Below are positions 1 through 7,335 of a stretch of 14,564 nt of DNA, piece by piece. The number at the start of each line of letters is the position of its first letter. Position 1 is the stretch's first letter. The stretch is taken from the NCBI GenBank assembly GCA_050013795.1, contig JBEKEO010000063.1, positions 1 through 14,564 on the forward strand, read 5' to 3'. The position numbers and the translations under genes are program-made. Origin of the DNA: CAWHOW01 sp050013795 (lineage in GTDB: Bacteria; Bacteroidota; Bacteroidia; Bacteroidales; CG2-30-32-10). The notes beneath the pieces are model-generated. The model was not told the origin of the DNA. It was given only the letters and a program-made list of their open reading frames with translations, and searched no databases.

Positions 1-243
1 GCTAATAAAATTATTATATAAATAAGGGAGTAATGTTATCTTAATGTTATCATTTAATTATTAAATTCTTAATTACTGATATACACTGAGCGTGAAATCA
101 TACTGTAATTCTTTAAGAATTATTTGAAATGGATATTTCTTAGATCAAGAAGAACCTTAAAAGATTGAGGAAATTGTCTAATTATTAAAAAAAAGACAAA
201 AATTAAAAACAGGAAATCATTTTTAAGCGGCAAGTAAATTCAT
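1..243. other. Gene-free AT-rich stretch downstream of the Ppx/GppA gene
   Basis: I see no convincing coding sequence on either strand. It lies 3' of the minus-strand phosphatase gene. The only structure noted is a 17-base perfect palindrome (one unpaired centre base) at 106-122, with arms of TAATTCTT type. No U-run terminator is visible directly after the phosphatase stop codon. Confidence 0.5.
106..122. repeat. Short AT-rich palindrome
   Basis: Eight-base arms (TAATTCTT / AAGAATTA) flank a single T. In such AT-rich DNA this could be an operator or chance. No gene start is close enough within the window to assign it a role. Confidence 0.3.
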
Positions 244-1185
244 CTAATTAAGTACAACTAATTGTTTGCGGGATAATACTTTTTCATTTGCGCTACTGGT
301 AATATCTCTTTGCACATAACTATTGTAAAGATTATACACCAGCCCATCGGAAAGGCCTATACGGGGGATATAGATATTATTGCATTTAATTGTCTTTGCT
401 ATCATAATGAATACTTCTGCAGCGGGAACAATAACATCAGCCCGGTCGGGTCGCAGACCCATTTCTTCAATGCGTTCTTTCATCGTCATGTTTTTGATCT
501 GCCTGTAGCCTCTTTGCATTTGAGTAAGGCTAAGCATCCTGTCGCTGCTTTTTCCGTATAATTTGCCCAGCTTGTTTATGCTTCCGCCTGAACCGATAAC
601 GAATATATTTCCGAAATTGTTTTCGAAATTAAAAAGCCAGTATTTTAGTTTTTCCCATTCTTCAGCCTTGTCAGCCCCGCGTAATATTCGTAAAGTTCCT
701 ATCTTAAAAGTGTTTGTAGCAACAATTTCATGATTTCTGAGGATAGAAATTTCTGTGCTTCCACCACCAACATCAACATACATCGATAAATCAAATTTCT
801 GTGTAGTACTAATATTATTAGATGCACAAATAATACGTGCTTCTTCAATGCCGTCAATTATCTTGACATCAATATCTGCCTCAAAATAAATCCTTTTAAG
901 AATATCATTGCGGTTTTCGGCTTCACGCATTGCCGAAGTAGCACATGCAATATAACCCAGAGGGTTATGCACTTCAATAAGCATTTTAAATGCTTGCAGT
1001 GTCTTTATTAAAGCGGCTATCCTTTCTTCAGATATCTTTCCTGAAATAAAAACATCTTCACCCAACCTGAGCGGAACCCTGATCAGGGAATATTTTTCAA
1101 CTACAGGTAATTCTTGCGGGAAAAATACATTGGCTAAATAAAGCCTTACTGCATTTGACCCAATATCAATAGCTGCAAATAACAT
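244..1185 (-). CDS. Ppx/GppA family phosphatase (exopolyphosphatase / pppGpp phosphatase type)
   Basis: This is an ASKHA-fold phosphatase of 313 residues. Family members hydrolyse terminal phosphates of inorganic polyphosphate or convert pppGpp to ppGpp in the cytoplasm. Seen in the sequence: the N-terminal phosphate-1 loop with D7-I-G-S-N11, the motif CATSAMREAENR (81-92), the G112-I-E-E-A block that holds the family's catalytic glutamate, the second phosphate loop DVGGGST (138-144), GSGGSINKLG (198-207) and the C-terminal I-G-L-S-D-G-L (277-283). It matches the short catalytic-core form and lacks the C-terminal HD-like domains of the roughly 500-residue E. coli enzymes. The start is secure: ATG lies 8 bases after a perfect AAGGAGG (1194-1200). 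The gene stands alone downstream of the receptor gene, with about 245 bases between them. Polyphosphate cannot be separated from pppGpp as substrate from sequence alone. Confidence 0.93.
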   Translation of the reverse strand: MLFAAIDIGSNAVRLYLANVFFPQELPVVEKYSLIRVPLRLGEDVFISGKISEERIAALIKTLQAFKMLIEVHNPLGYIACATSAMREAENRNDILKRIYFEADIDVKIIDGIEEARIICASNNISTTQKFDLSMYVDVGGGSTEISILRNHEIVATNTFKIGTLRILRGADKAEEWEKLKYWLFNFENNFGNIFVIGSGGSINKLGKLYGKSSDRMLSLTQMQRGYRQIKNMTMKERIEEMGLRPDRADVIVPAAEVFIMIAKTIKCNNIYIPRIGLSDGLVYNLYNSYVQRDITSSANEKVLSRKQLVVLN

Positions 1186-1193
1186 ATAGCATT

Positions 1194-1200
1194 CCTCCTT
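1194..1200 (-). promoter_or_regulatory. Strong Shine-Dalgarno sequence of the Ppx/GppA gene
   Basis: The minus strand reads AAGGAGG, 8 bases from the ATG at 1185. It fixes the start. It stands out because no other gene in this window has a comparable purine box, in line with the weak use of Shine-Dalgarno pairing in Bacteroidota. A one-mismatch -7 box (TTCTTTTG, 1225-1232) lies just upstream but has no clear -33 partner. Confidence 0.8.
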
Positions 1201-1352
1201 AATTAATCTGCATTACATTTAATACAAAAGAAGAAATATAATGTTTCTTTAACGTAAACACTATATTAAGTTATTAATAAGATTTTAATAAGAAGTAGTT
1301 AAGAATTTCTGTAGTAATTGTCGATATCATTAACAGGTACCCCCATAAATGT

Positions 1353-1382
1353 ATATTCCCCGCGATAGACTGCGGGGAATAT
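1353..1382 (-). terminator. Perfect 11-bp hairpin after the TonB-dependent receptor gene
   Basis: Arms 1353-1363 (ATATTCCCCGC) and 1372-1382 pair perfectly around an 8-base loop. The hairpin sits 48 bases past the receptor stop codon and upstream of the phosphatase promoter region, the place expected for a transcript end. Neither side has a good U-run, so it may act as an RNA 3'-end stabiliser or a factor-assisted terminator rather than a classical intrinsic one. Confidence 0.6.
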
Positions 1383-1430
1383 GATAAGCAAAAAGAAAAT
1401 ATATCAAATAAACAAAGCCTCGGTAATCAA

Positions 1431-3248
1431 TTAAAAAGTATAACGCAACCCAATTTGTCCCTGCCATCTGGAAGCTATCGGGTCAGTTGACCATGCGGTG
1501 GTAGTTGGAGCATCGAAATGGAATATGGTTTTACCTGTTGAGCCATCAACACCGGCATAAGACAAGCCCGTAAAGGCTGATGAATTAAATGTGTTAGGAA
1601 CAAAATATGCCCATCCCCATTTCTTATCAATTAAATTAGTTAAGTTAATAATATCAAAGGTAACGGTTAATGTATGTTTTACGTTCTTCACATAGAGATT
1701 AAAATCCTGCATCAAACGTAGATCAAGGTCGTTGTTCCATGGAGTTCTTGCGCCGTTTCTTTCGGTAAATTCGCCTCTTCTTGAATTCAGATAGGAATTG
1801 CTTTGAATATAGTTATTCAACTGTGCCCATATTGTTGCCGGAGTACGGGTATCGCTTGCATTGTCAGGAGTCAATTCAATTTCACTGTTGTTCCTGGGAA
1901 TGTAGCATAATGAAACCTGCTGACCTGAATTGGTGATATCAGAACTGTATGTATAGGTAAACGGACTTCCGGATTGTGCAGTAAAGAACAGGGAAACATA
2001 AGAAGTGTAATTTTTGTTCCATGCCTTTTTATACAAAATAGATGAAATAATCCTGTGGCGGATATCAAAGTTGGAATATGACAGTTGAGGATTATTTGCC
2101 TCTAATGACTGGTTCAGCTGCCAGTTTGATTCTGGTGAATTCCTGATGCCATTCCATATATCTCTGGAAACACCATAAGTATAGGCTGCTGTTGCATCTA
2201 TGCCAAACTTAAAAGATTTCTTTAGCTGTACTGAGAAATTGTAGCCATATCCCTCGTGAGTATTGGTCAGCATATAAGCATTTGAAATACCGGTATTGAC
2301 TCTCTGTCCTGATGATCCACCAGACAGATAAATAGGCTGCTGGTGGTTCACATCATATGAATAATATTTAACCGAGTCTTTCAGATTGACCATTTTAAAC
2401 TGAACATCTTCAATGGTTTTGGTGTAGATTGCTTCGAGCGATAAAACAAACTTACCAGGGAGTTTGATATCTGTAGCTAAATTAGATCTCCATACTTCAG
2501 GGAGTTTGAAATTATTATCGATCAGGTCAACTTCTTTTCTGCCATTAGGCTGATTTCCACCATGAGGATCGGTAGCCCATGCCTGCAATTGTGTAGGGTT
2601 TGTAGGTAAAACAGTACTTGTAGGAAGGCTTTTGATATCGAATGCGCCATAACTAACGCCGTTGTTATAATAAGAATAACCAAGCCAGGCAAAAGGAATT
2701 CTTCCAGTAAATATGCCTGTTCCTCCTCTTACTATTATACTTTTGTTTCCATTAATATCATAATTAAATCCAACTCTTGGTGATATCACAGGTTTTCCTA
2801 ATAATTTATTAGTGATTTGGCTTAAGGGAGTATAGGAATATGTTGTCCCGTAATTCTTATCTTCTGGTGATGTTTCTGCAAGTGTCGATTGTAAAGGGTC
2901 AGTAGGTATCAGTGTCATATCCATTCTAACGCCACCATTTATTTTAAGCCTGTCGGTAACAGTCATTTCATCCTGGGCATAAGCGCTTAACATATACACC
3001 TTAAATATTGCTGCAGGGTTATTCAGGTTATTGTCCCTTGAATCATCAGTAAGATTAAAGAATGCGCGCATTCTTGAGGGCTGCATATTATAAAAATTGT
3101 TTAAGCTGCTGAAGTCATAACGACCATTCCAGGAATTAACAAATCCATAATTAATATCGTACATTTCGTTGTGAGTACCGAAAGTAATGGTATTCTTATT
3201 AAGGAACCATGTAAGGTTATCAGTCAGTTCAGTTGTTTTTTGTTTCAT
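1431..3248 (-). CDS. TonB-dependent receptor (Oar-like), C-terminal beta-barrel part
   Basis: This is the 605-codon continuation of the split receptor. It is all beta-barrel: alternating aromatic and polar strands, an R-V-G-F-N-Y-D strand, long polar extracellular loops rich in Asn, Gly and Ser, and a final strand ending G-L-R-Y-T-F, the terminal-aromatic signature recognised by the BAM assembly machinery. It has no signal peptide of its own, so even if translated from the ATG at 3248 it would not be exported. That ATG has no Shine-Dalgarno sequence and lies inside the barrel, so I treat it as an internal Met and not a true start. The reading frame is clean for 606 codons, which suggests that the interruption is recent or an artefact. 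In function it belongs with the N-terminal part. Confidence 0.85.
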   Translation of the reverse strand: MKQKTTELTDNLTWFLNKNTITFGTHNEMYDINYGFVNSWNGRYDFSSLNNFYNMQPSRMRAFFNLTDDSRDNNLNNPAAIFKVYMLSAYAQDEMTVTDRLKINGGVRMDMTLIPTDPLQSTLAETSPEDKNYGTTYSYTPLSQITNKLLGKPVISPRVGFNYDINGNKSIIVRGGTGIFTGRIPFAWLGYSYYNNGVSYGAFDIKSLPTSTVLPTNPTQLQAWATDPHGGNQPNGRKEVDLIDNNFKLPEVWRSNLATDIKLPGKFVLSLEAIYTKTIEDVQFKMVNLKDSVKYYSYDVNHQQPIYLSGGSSGQRVNTGISNAYMLTNTHEGYGYNFSVQLKKSFKFGIDATAAYTYGVSRDIWNGIRNSPESNWQLNQSLEANNPQLSYSNFDIRHRIISSILYKKAWNKNYTSYVSLFFTAQSGSPFTYTYSSDITNSGQQVSLCYIPRNNSEIELTPDNASDTRTPATIWAQLNNYIQSNSYLNSRRGEFTERNGARTPWNNDLDLRLMQDFNLYVKNVKHTLTVTFDIINLTNLIDKKWGWAYFVPNTFNSSAFTGLSYAGVDGSTGKTIFHFDAPTTTAWSTDPIASRWQGQIGLRYTF

Positions 3249-3263
3249 ATTGAAAACGGCAGC

Positions 3264-3266
3264 TTA
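3264..3266 (-). other. In-frame TAA interrupting the receptor
   Basis: The minus strand reads GACAGG-TAA-GCTGCC: Thr-Asp-Arg, stop, Ala-Ala-Val-Phe-Asn. No homopolymer is present to suggest a length error. One base change from TAT or TAC (Tyr), or from CAA, GAA or AAA, would give the stop. Confidence 0.9.
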
Positions 3267-4685
3267 CCTGTCGGTGCCTAAATAAACAGTTCCGCCATTG
3301 ACATTGCTTATCTGGATCTGGGGAAAAATAGTACCAATAGGGTCACGGTAATCGTGGATATTGGTATAACCACCTATGAGAATATTTGACAAATTCTTGC
3401 TGATGGTACTTCTTAATTCTGCAACGGTTGTATTAAAATTATTATGCTGGGTATAATCCATTCCCGAAAACTTGAATATATTGTTGGCATTATCAAGGTT
3501 ACCGCAATTTGAAGTGTTATAGTTATTTCGTATCATCAGCCTGTTTTTGTCGTTGATGATATAATCAAGCCTTGCAAAAATCTTGTCGCTGCTTGTTTTG
3601 ATGCTGTAATTTTCATACGAGCCGGGGTTAAATCCACCGTTAGGATTATATTCCGAAGCAGGCATGTTTTCCATAACTTTTATAATGTGCTGTGCTGTTG
3701 TATCCGATATTATTGCACCTTGTCCAACTTCATAGGCAACAGGTTGCTGTTTTCTGTCTAATTCACCATTGACGAAAAAGAATAATTTATTTTTTACTAT
3801 TGGGAAACCCACTCTTAAGCCGCTTTGGGAATCGTAATATGCTGAAGACATTTTTCCCATACCACTTGCATTATCTGGTCCAATGATTGAAGCATTAGTC
3901 CCATATGTATAAACAGATCCGGTAACTTCATTCGATCCACTACGCGAAACAGCATTCACCGAGCCTCCGGTAAAATTTCCTAATTTAATATCAAAAGGGG
4001 AAATCACTGCCTGCACTTCCTGTAAGGCATCCAAACTTATAGGGTTAGTCCTGGTGCTGCTTCCCGGCATGTTTGAAGTGCCGCTTATACCGCCTAATGA
4101 AGGGCTGAAACCGATAGCATCATTATTTATAGCTCCGTCTATTGAAACATTATTATATCTATAATTTGCTCCTGCAAATGAGTTGTTCGAAGACTGGGGT
4201 GCAAGTCTAGTAAAATCGGTAATACTTCTTGCAATGGTCGGTATCTGCTGTAGCTGGTCTTTCTTTACTGTGGTAGCCGAATTTGTATTCTTATTTCCCA
4301 CAACAACTACTTCATTCAGCTGAGTGTTTTTTTCTTCCATTGTCAGATCCAGTGTAGTTGTCACTCCCAGACTTAAATAAATATCCGATTTTTCATTTGC
4401 ATCGAAACCTACCATAGTAGCAGTTACCTTGTAAGTTTCACCTGCGCTAAGGTTAATGATATTGTACCGTCCGTCAGTTCCGGTAACAGCATTGCTGTTT
4501 GCACCGGTTGATGTACTTTGCGCCACTACTGTAACGCCGGGAAGTGGTTCGCCTTTTTTATCAATTATTTTCCCGCTAATTCCTGAAGTGGTAATCTGGC
4601 TGTAACCGTCTTGATAAATAAACAGCGCCAAGCATGTAATAATAATGAATACATGCATAAAATTAAATGTAACTAATTTTTTCAT
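3264..4685 (-). CDS. TonB-dependent receptor (Oar-like), N-terminal part with signal peptide, CarboxypepD_reg-like domain and plug
   Basis: Outer-membrane receptors of this family move substrates using TonB-ExbBD energy; the substrate here is unknown. From the ATG at 4685: signal peptide 1-29 (K-K, hydrophobic run, cleavage near GYSQ); a carboxypeptidase-regulatory-like beta-sandwich at about 34-116 with G-x-I-x-D-x-x-G-E-P-L-P-G-V; a TonB-box-like LNEVVVVG at 123-130; a plug at about 140-250 with S-I-T-D-F-T-R-L-A-P and the plug end G-G-S-V-N-A-V-S-R-S-G; then the first barrel strands. The plug type, with R-Y-N-N-V-S-I-D-G-A and S-P-F-D-I-K-L-G-N-F-T-G-G, is Oar-like rather than SusC-like. 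A longer frame back to a TTG at 4724 is rejected because that TTG overlaps a -7 promoter box. The frame ends at TAA 3266-3264, about codon 474, inside the barrel, so the product alone should not form a pore. Confidence 0.85.
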   Translation of the reverse strand: MKKLVTFNFMHVFIIITCLALFIYQDGYSQITTSGISGKIIDKKGEPLPGVTVVAQSTSTGANSNAVTGTDGRYNIINLSAGETYKVTATMVGFDANEKSDIYLSLGVTTTLDLTMEEKNTQLNEVVVVGNKNTNSATTVKKDQLQQIPTIARSITDFTRLAPQSSNNSFAGANYRYNNVSIDGAINNDAIGFSPSLGGISGTSNMPGSSTRTNPISLDALQEVQAVISPFDIKLGNFTGGSVNAVSRSGSNEVTGSVYTYGTNASIIGPDNASGMGKMSSAYYDSQSGLRVGFPIVKNKLFFFVNGELDRKQQPVAYEVGQGAIISDTTAQHIIKVMENMPASEYNPNGGFNPGSYENYSIKTSSDKIFARLDYIINDKNRLMIRNNYNTSNCGNLDNANNIFKFSGMDYTQHNNFNTTVAELRSTISKNLSNILIGGYTNIHDYRDPIGTIFPQIQISNVNGGTVYLGTDR

Positions 4686-4713
4686 GTGTATGGGTTTTTT
4701 GTTTATTGTGCTG

Positions 4714-4721
4714 CAAACGTA
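4714..4721 (-). promoter_or_regulatory. -7 promoter box of the TonB-dependent receptor gene
   Basis: The minus strand reads TACGTTTG, a full match to the Bacteroidetes -7 consensus TAnnTTTG. It would start transcription around 4708 and leave a leader of about 20-25 bases before the ATG at 4685. No clear TTTG -33 box is seen at the usual 19-21 base spacing. Confidence 0.55.
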
Positions 4722-4933
4722 CAAGCCAAATATTAACTGAATGTTAACATCCCCTTAAGTTTACGACAAGAAAATGTAAAGAAATTGTTAAGTTCGATTT
4801 CAGGCTGTGGCAATTATTAGTTATCTGCCAACAATAAGGTATAAATGGTGTTTTTACTAAAAAGTAATTGTACGAAATAATAGAAAAAGAGAAAGGGAAA
4901 ACTTTACAAACAGTAAGCACCCTATACAGGTCA

Positions 4934-4954
4934 AACTAAAGAGACACTTTAGTT
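4934..4954 (-). terminator. Hairpin after the NAD(P)H-hydrate repair gene
   Basis: A perfect 8-bp stem, AACTAAAG (4934-4941) with CTTTAGTT (4947-4954), closes a 5-base loop 10 bases past the stop codon at 4964. The stem is mostly A-T and has no long U-run, so it is a weak candidate terminator between this gene and the receptor promoter. Confidence 0.35.
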
Positions 4955-4963
4955 AATAAATAT

Positions 4964-6484
4964 TTATTCAATATATCTTAAAGAAAGAAAAGCCTCTCCG
5001 AGGTTATCAATAATATCGCGTGCGATAAGGGCTTCTTCGCCCAGCTGTTCTTTTGCCATATCCCCTGCCCTACCATGCAGGTATGCGCCGAGTATGGCTG
5101 TCTCTAAAGATGAATATCCGCAGGCTTTCAAACCAAGCAGTATGCCTGTATGCACATCACCGCTTCCGCCAGTAGCCATGCCCGGGTTGCCGGTGGAATT
5201 AAAAAAGAATTTACCATCAGGAGCGCTTATAGTGGTGTAAGCTCCTTTGTAAATTACATATACGCCAAACTTTACCGAGAATTCCATTTGCATCAGTAAA
5301 CGCTCATTATCATTGGCGGGCTTCCCTGCGAGCCTTTCAAACTCTTTGGGATGTGGTGTAAGTATGCTGTGCTTAGGAACAAATGAAAGCCATGTTTTGT
5401 TTTCAGCCAGTATATTCAATGCATCGGCATCAAAGATAATTGGAATGGAAGAAGTCTGTATCAACAACTTTAGCGCCTTTTGGGTTTCGCCTTTAGTATC
5501 AATACCGGGTCCTATTGCAATGGCATTATATTTTGAAATATCAGGAACAGATGAAATGAATTCTTCAGTAGCATTAAGACTGACCATAGCTTCGGGAACA
5601 GCCGTTTGTATAATGTTATATCCTATCCGGGGAATATGCGCAGTAACCAATCCGGCACCGGCACGCAGGGCTGCTTCGGAAGCAAGAACAGTTGCACCCA
5701 TCTTTCCATAGCTCCCAGATATCAGCAGTGCATGACCGAAGTTTCCTTTATGAGTGAACTTGCCCCGTTGTTTAAGCATTTGACGTGCATCATCTTCTTC
5801 TATAAAATAATAAGGCGAATCAAACGAATCGATGAATTCAGTGTTAAGTCCAATGTCAAGCACCCACCATTCACCAACATATTCATAGTTTCCCGGCAGA
5901 AGGAATGCGAGTTTGGGAAGCTGGAAAGTTAATGTAATATCGGCATTCACTATAGCTTTATGATTGTTGGAAGTGTTGTCTTCGGAAAACAAACCGGAAG
6001 GCAGATCAACAGCAATTACATATCCTTTGCATTTATTGATATGTTCAATCACTTCGGCAAGCAATCCATCAACAGGCTTTGACAAGCCCGAGCCAAAAAT
6101 GGCATCAATAATAACATCACCATCATGAAAAGCAGGCAGGTCTGAAATACTCTTTACATCTATTATTATCTTTTTCCTTTTCAGCTTACGCAACCTTTCT
6201 TCGTTTACCTTAAAATCAGCCGAAGTCTTTTCGGCATGCCTGATAATGAAAACTTCTATTTTATAGCCGGCAGTAATCAACAGTCTTGCAATAACAAGAC
6301 CATCGCCGCCATTATTCCCAAGTCCGCAAACCACTTTGATCTTCCTGCCCTTATCTATCTTAGCGGTAATCCAATCAAAACATTTTGAGGCAGCTCTCTC
6401 CATCAGGTCAATGGAAGAAATAGGTTCGTGCTCAATAGTGAAGGCATCAACCTGCCTGATCTGTGCTGAATTAAGGATTTTCAT
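4964..6484 (-). CDS. nnr: Bifunctional NAD(P)H-hydrate epimerase / ADP-dependent NAD(P)H-hydrate dehydratase
   Basis: This enzyme repairs damaged hydrated NADH and NADPH in the cytoplasm. The N-terminal YjeF_N domain epimerises the R and S forms, and the C-terminal ribokinase-like domain dehydrates the S form with a nucleoside phosphate. From the ATG at 6484 it has 506 residues, the normal fused length. YjeF_N (about 1-215) shows CGLGNNGGDG (53-62), D127-A-I-F-G-S-G and AVDLPSG (158-164). The dehydratase domain (about 230-505) shows HKGNFGHALLISGS (245-258), GPGIDT (325-330), D352-A-D-A-L-N, TPHPKEF (376-382) and the anion-hole/catalytic stretch GNPGMATGGSGD443. After G-D-V there is His445 where the family usually has Leu. 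A start 18 bases upstream (6502) is possible, but KILNSAQIRQVD is the typical N-terminus. No Shine-Dalgarno sequence is seen. The gene is monocistronic between a terminator upstream and the receptor promoter downstream. Confidence 0.95.
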   Translation of the reverse strand: MKILNSAQIRQVDAFTIEHEPISSIDLMERAASKCFDWITAKIDKGRKIKVVCGLGNNGGDGLVIARLLITAGYKIEVFIIRHAEKTSADFKVNEERLRKLKRKKIIIDVKSISDLPAFHDGDVIIDAIFGSGLSKPVDGLLAEVIEHINKCKGYVIAVDLPSGLFSEDNTSNNHKAIVNADITLTFQLPKLAFLLPGNYEYVGEWWVLDIGLNTEFIDSFDSPYYFIEEDDARQMLKQRGKFTHKGNFGHALLISGSYGKMGATVLASEAALRAGAGLVTAHIPRIGYNIIQTAVPEAMVSLNATEEFISSVPDISKYNAIAIGPGIDTKGETQKALKLLIQTSSIPIIFDADALNILAENKTWLSFVPKHSILTPHPKEFERLAGKPANDNERLLMQMEFSVKFGVYVIYKGAYTTISAPDGKFFFNSTGNPGMATGGSGDVHTGILLGLKACGYSSLETAILGAYLHGRAGDMAKEQLGEEALIARDIIDNLGEAFLSLRYIE

Positions 6485-6523
6485 AATAAAGTTTTTTTGC
6501 ATTAAACAATATTATATTCATTC

Positions 6524-6556
6524 TGATAAAAAAAGAGGGTAAAACCCTCTTTTCTT
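6524..6556 (-). terminator. Intrinsic terminator after the CCC-motif membrane protein gene
   Basis: On the minus strand, GAAAAGAGGG, a 5-base loop (TTTTA) and CCCTCTTTT form a 9-bp stem (arms 6531-6539 and 6545-6553) followed by a run of Ts. It lies about 20 bases after the stop codon at 6574 and separates the upstream three-gene operon from the nnr gene. Confidence 0.85.
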
Positions 6557-6573
6557 TCATATAATTTATAAAT

Positions 6574-6957
6574 CTAGTAATGACGGTATGAATCCCAAGG
6601 CAAAGTTGACAATACAGTCCCGAAAAATGCAATAACAATGATCAAATATATTAAAAACAGGGCAGATAATGCTGTTCCAATTATAGCGCAAACACGTCCT
6701 GCTTTCATGTTATTGTATGATGATTGCGAATACATATTGGGATTTTGCTGATGCAGCAAATTTGCTTTACCTGATAAAGCAAGCGAAATAATGCCGAGAA
6801 TCAGTCCGACTATTCCCCACGCCCAGCAAAATACAATAGATAAAATTCCCATTACCAATATTCCTGCTGAATTTGGTAATGATGGCTGCTGGTAAAAACC
6901 TCCTTGCGGAGTTTGTGGTGGCTGCTGATAAGGATTGTTAGTGTTTGGATCTTCCAT
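6574..6957 (-). CDS. Small CCC-motif / DUF4190-like membrane protein
   Basis: This is a 127-residue protein with a Pro/Gln/Asn-rich cytoplasmic-looking N-terminus (1-28, repeats of Y-Q-Q-P), a long hydrophobic stretch at about 31-62 that may be one long or two short membrane segments, a polar loop with N-P-N-M-Y-S-Q-S-S-Y-N-N-M-K-A-G-R, and a second segment at about 87-115. The loop plus K-A-G-R-x-C-A-I-I-G is typical of a Bacteroidota family named for a CCC motif; here that position reads F-C-W-A-W, so only one of the three cysteines remains. The function of the family is unknown. It starts 11 bases after the DUF2752 gene, so the two are surely co-transcribed, and a terminator follows. Confidence 0.75.
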   Translation of the reverse strand: MEDPNTNNPYQQPPQTPQGGFYQQPSLPNSAGILVMGILSIVFCWAWGIVGLILGIISLALSGKANLLHQQNPNMYSQSSYNNMKAGRVCAIIGTALSALFLIYLIIVIAFFGTVLSTLPWDSYRHY

Positions 6958-6968
6958 AATACTTGTTG

Positions 6969-7286
6969 TTAAATGTGAAAAATAAGTTTAATTATAAAAT
7001 TCATTACGATGATTGATGCAGTAAAAATAAAAGAAATTTTTAAAACAAGAGCACCTTTCTCAAATTTAAAGATAAGGTGAAGTGAAAGATAAATGATCAG
7101 AAAGAAAGTTGGAAGCAATGCAGGATACACTTTAATACTTTCGAGCAGGTTTCCTTTGAGCAATTCTATCAAAGCTCGCTGCATACCACAACCGGGACAT
7201 TCCACGCCAAGGTACTTCTTATAAACGCATGGCAGCATATTGCGTTCAAGCCAGCCTGCCAACGATAAAAGATACATTGAGTACAT
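6969..7286 (-). CDS. DUF2752 family small membrane protein
   Basis: The protein has up to 105 residues with the diagnostic CPGCGMQRA (30-38), an N-terminal amphipathic stretch and two predicted membrane segments at about 53-73 and 82-104. The two Cys residues plus Cys20 could bind metal or form disulfides; the biochemical role of DUF2752 is not known. A TATCTTTG (7291-7298, minus strand), a full match to the -7 consensus, ends 4 bases before the first ATG. If it is active, the second ATG at 7277 would be the likelier start, with a very short leader. No -33 box is seen, and the gene may instead be read through from the glycosyltransferase 49 bases upstream. The DUF2752 / CCC-motif pair is a recurrent neighbourhood in Bacteroidota. 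Confidence 0.8.
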   Translation of the reverse strand: MYSMYLLSLAGWLERNMLPCVYKKYLGVECPGCGMQRALIELLKGNLLESIKVYPALLPTFFLIIYLSLHLIFKFEKGALVLKISFIFTASIIVMNFIIKLIFHI

Positions 7287-7290
7287 TGAA

Positions 7291-7298
7291 CAAAGATA
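7291..7298 (-). promoter_or_regulatory. Possible -7 box before the DUF2752 gene
   Basis: The minus strand reads TATCTTTG, which fits TAnnTTTG. Its closeness to the first ATG would give a leader of only a few bases. No TTTG is found at the -33 position, so this may be a chance match in AT-rich DNA. Confidence 0.3.
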
Positions 7299-7335
7299 TG
7301 GAAATTTTATAATTTTTTTTGTTTACATATAACTA

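Larger units (their letters stand above)
1431..4685 (-). pseudogene. Oar-like TonB-dependent receptor gene interrupted by one in-frame stop codon
   Basis: Two reading frames, 4685-3264 and 3248-1431, are in the same frame and are separated only by a TAA (3266-3264) and four further sense codons before the next ATG. Read through, they make one protein of about 1083 residues, the normal length for an Oar-like receptor, with signal peptide, carboxypeptidase-regulatory-like domain, plug and complete barrel. The similarity to one family continues across the stop without loss or gain of sequence. The simplest reading is a point nonsense change, or a base error in the assembly, in an otherwise intact gene. 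The two halves are described separately. Confidence 0.75.

Noticed and set aside
310..561. Open frame opposite the Ppx/GppA gene, and similar ones opposite nnr, the M28 gene, the coiled-coil gene and the ATP-grasp gene
   Set aside because: Each lies fully inside a well-supported gene on the other strand and its translation shows no recognisable domain, so I treat them as antisense shadows.
3249..3266. Selenocysteine, pyrrolysine or programmed frameshift at the receptor break
   Set aside because: The codon is TAA, not TGA or TAG, and both halves are in the same frame with no slippery run, so neither recoding type fits.
4686..4724. Upstream extension of the receptor frame starting at a TTG
   Set aside because: The TTG overlaps the TACGTTTG -7 box, and the ATG at 4685 gives a standard signal peptide.
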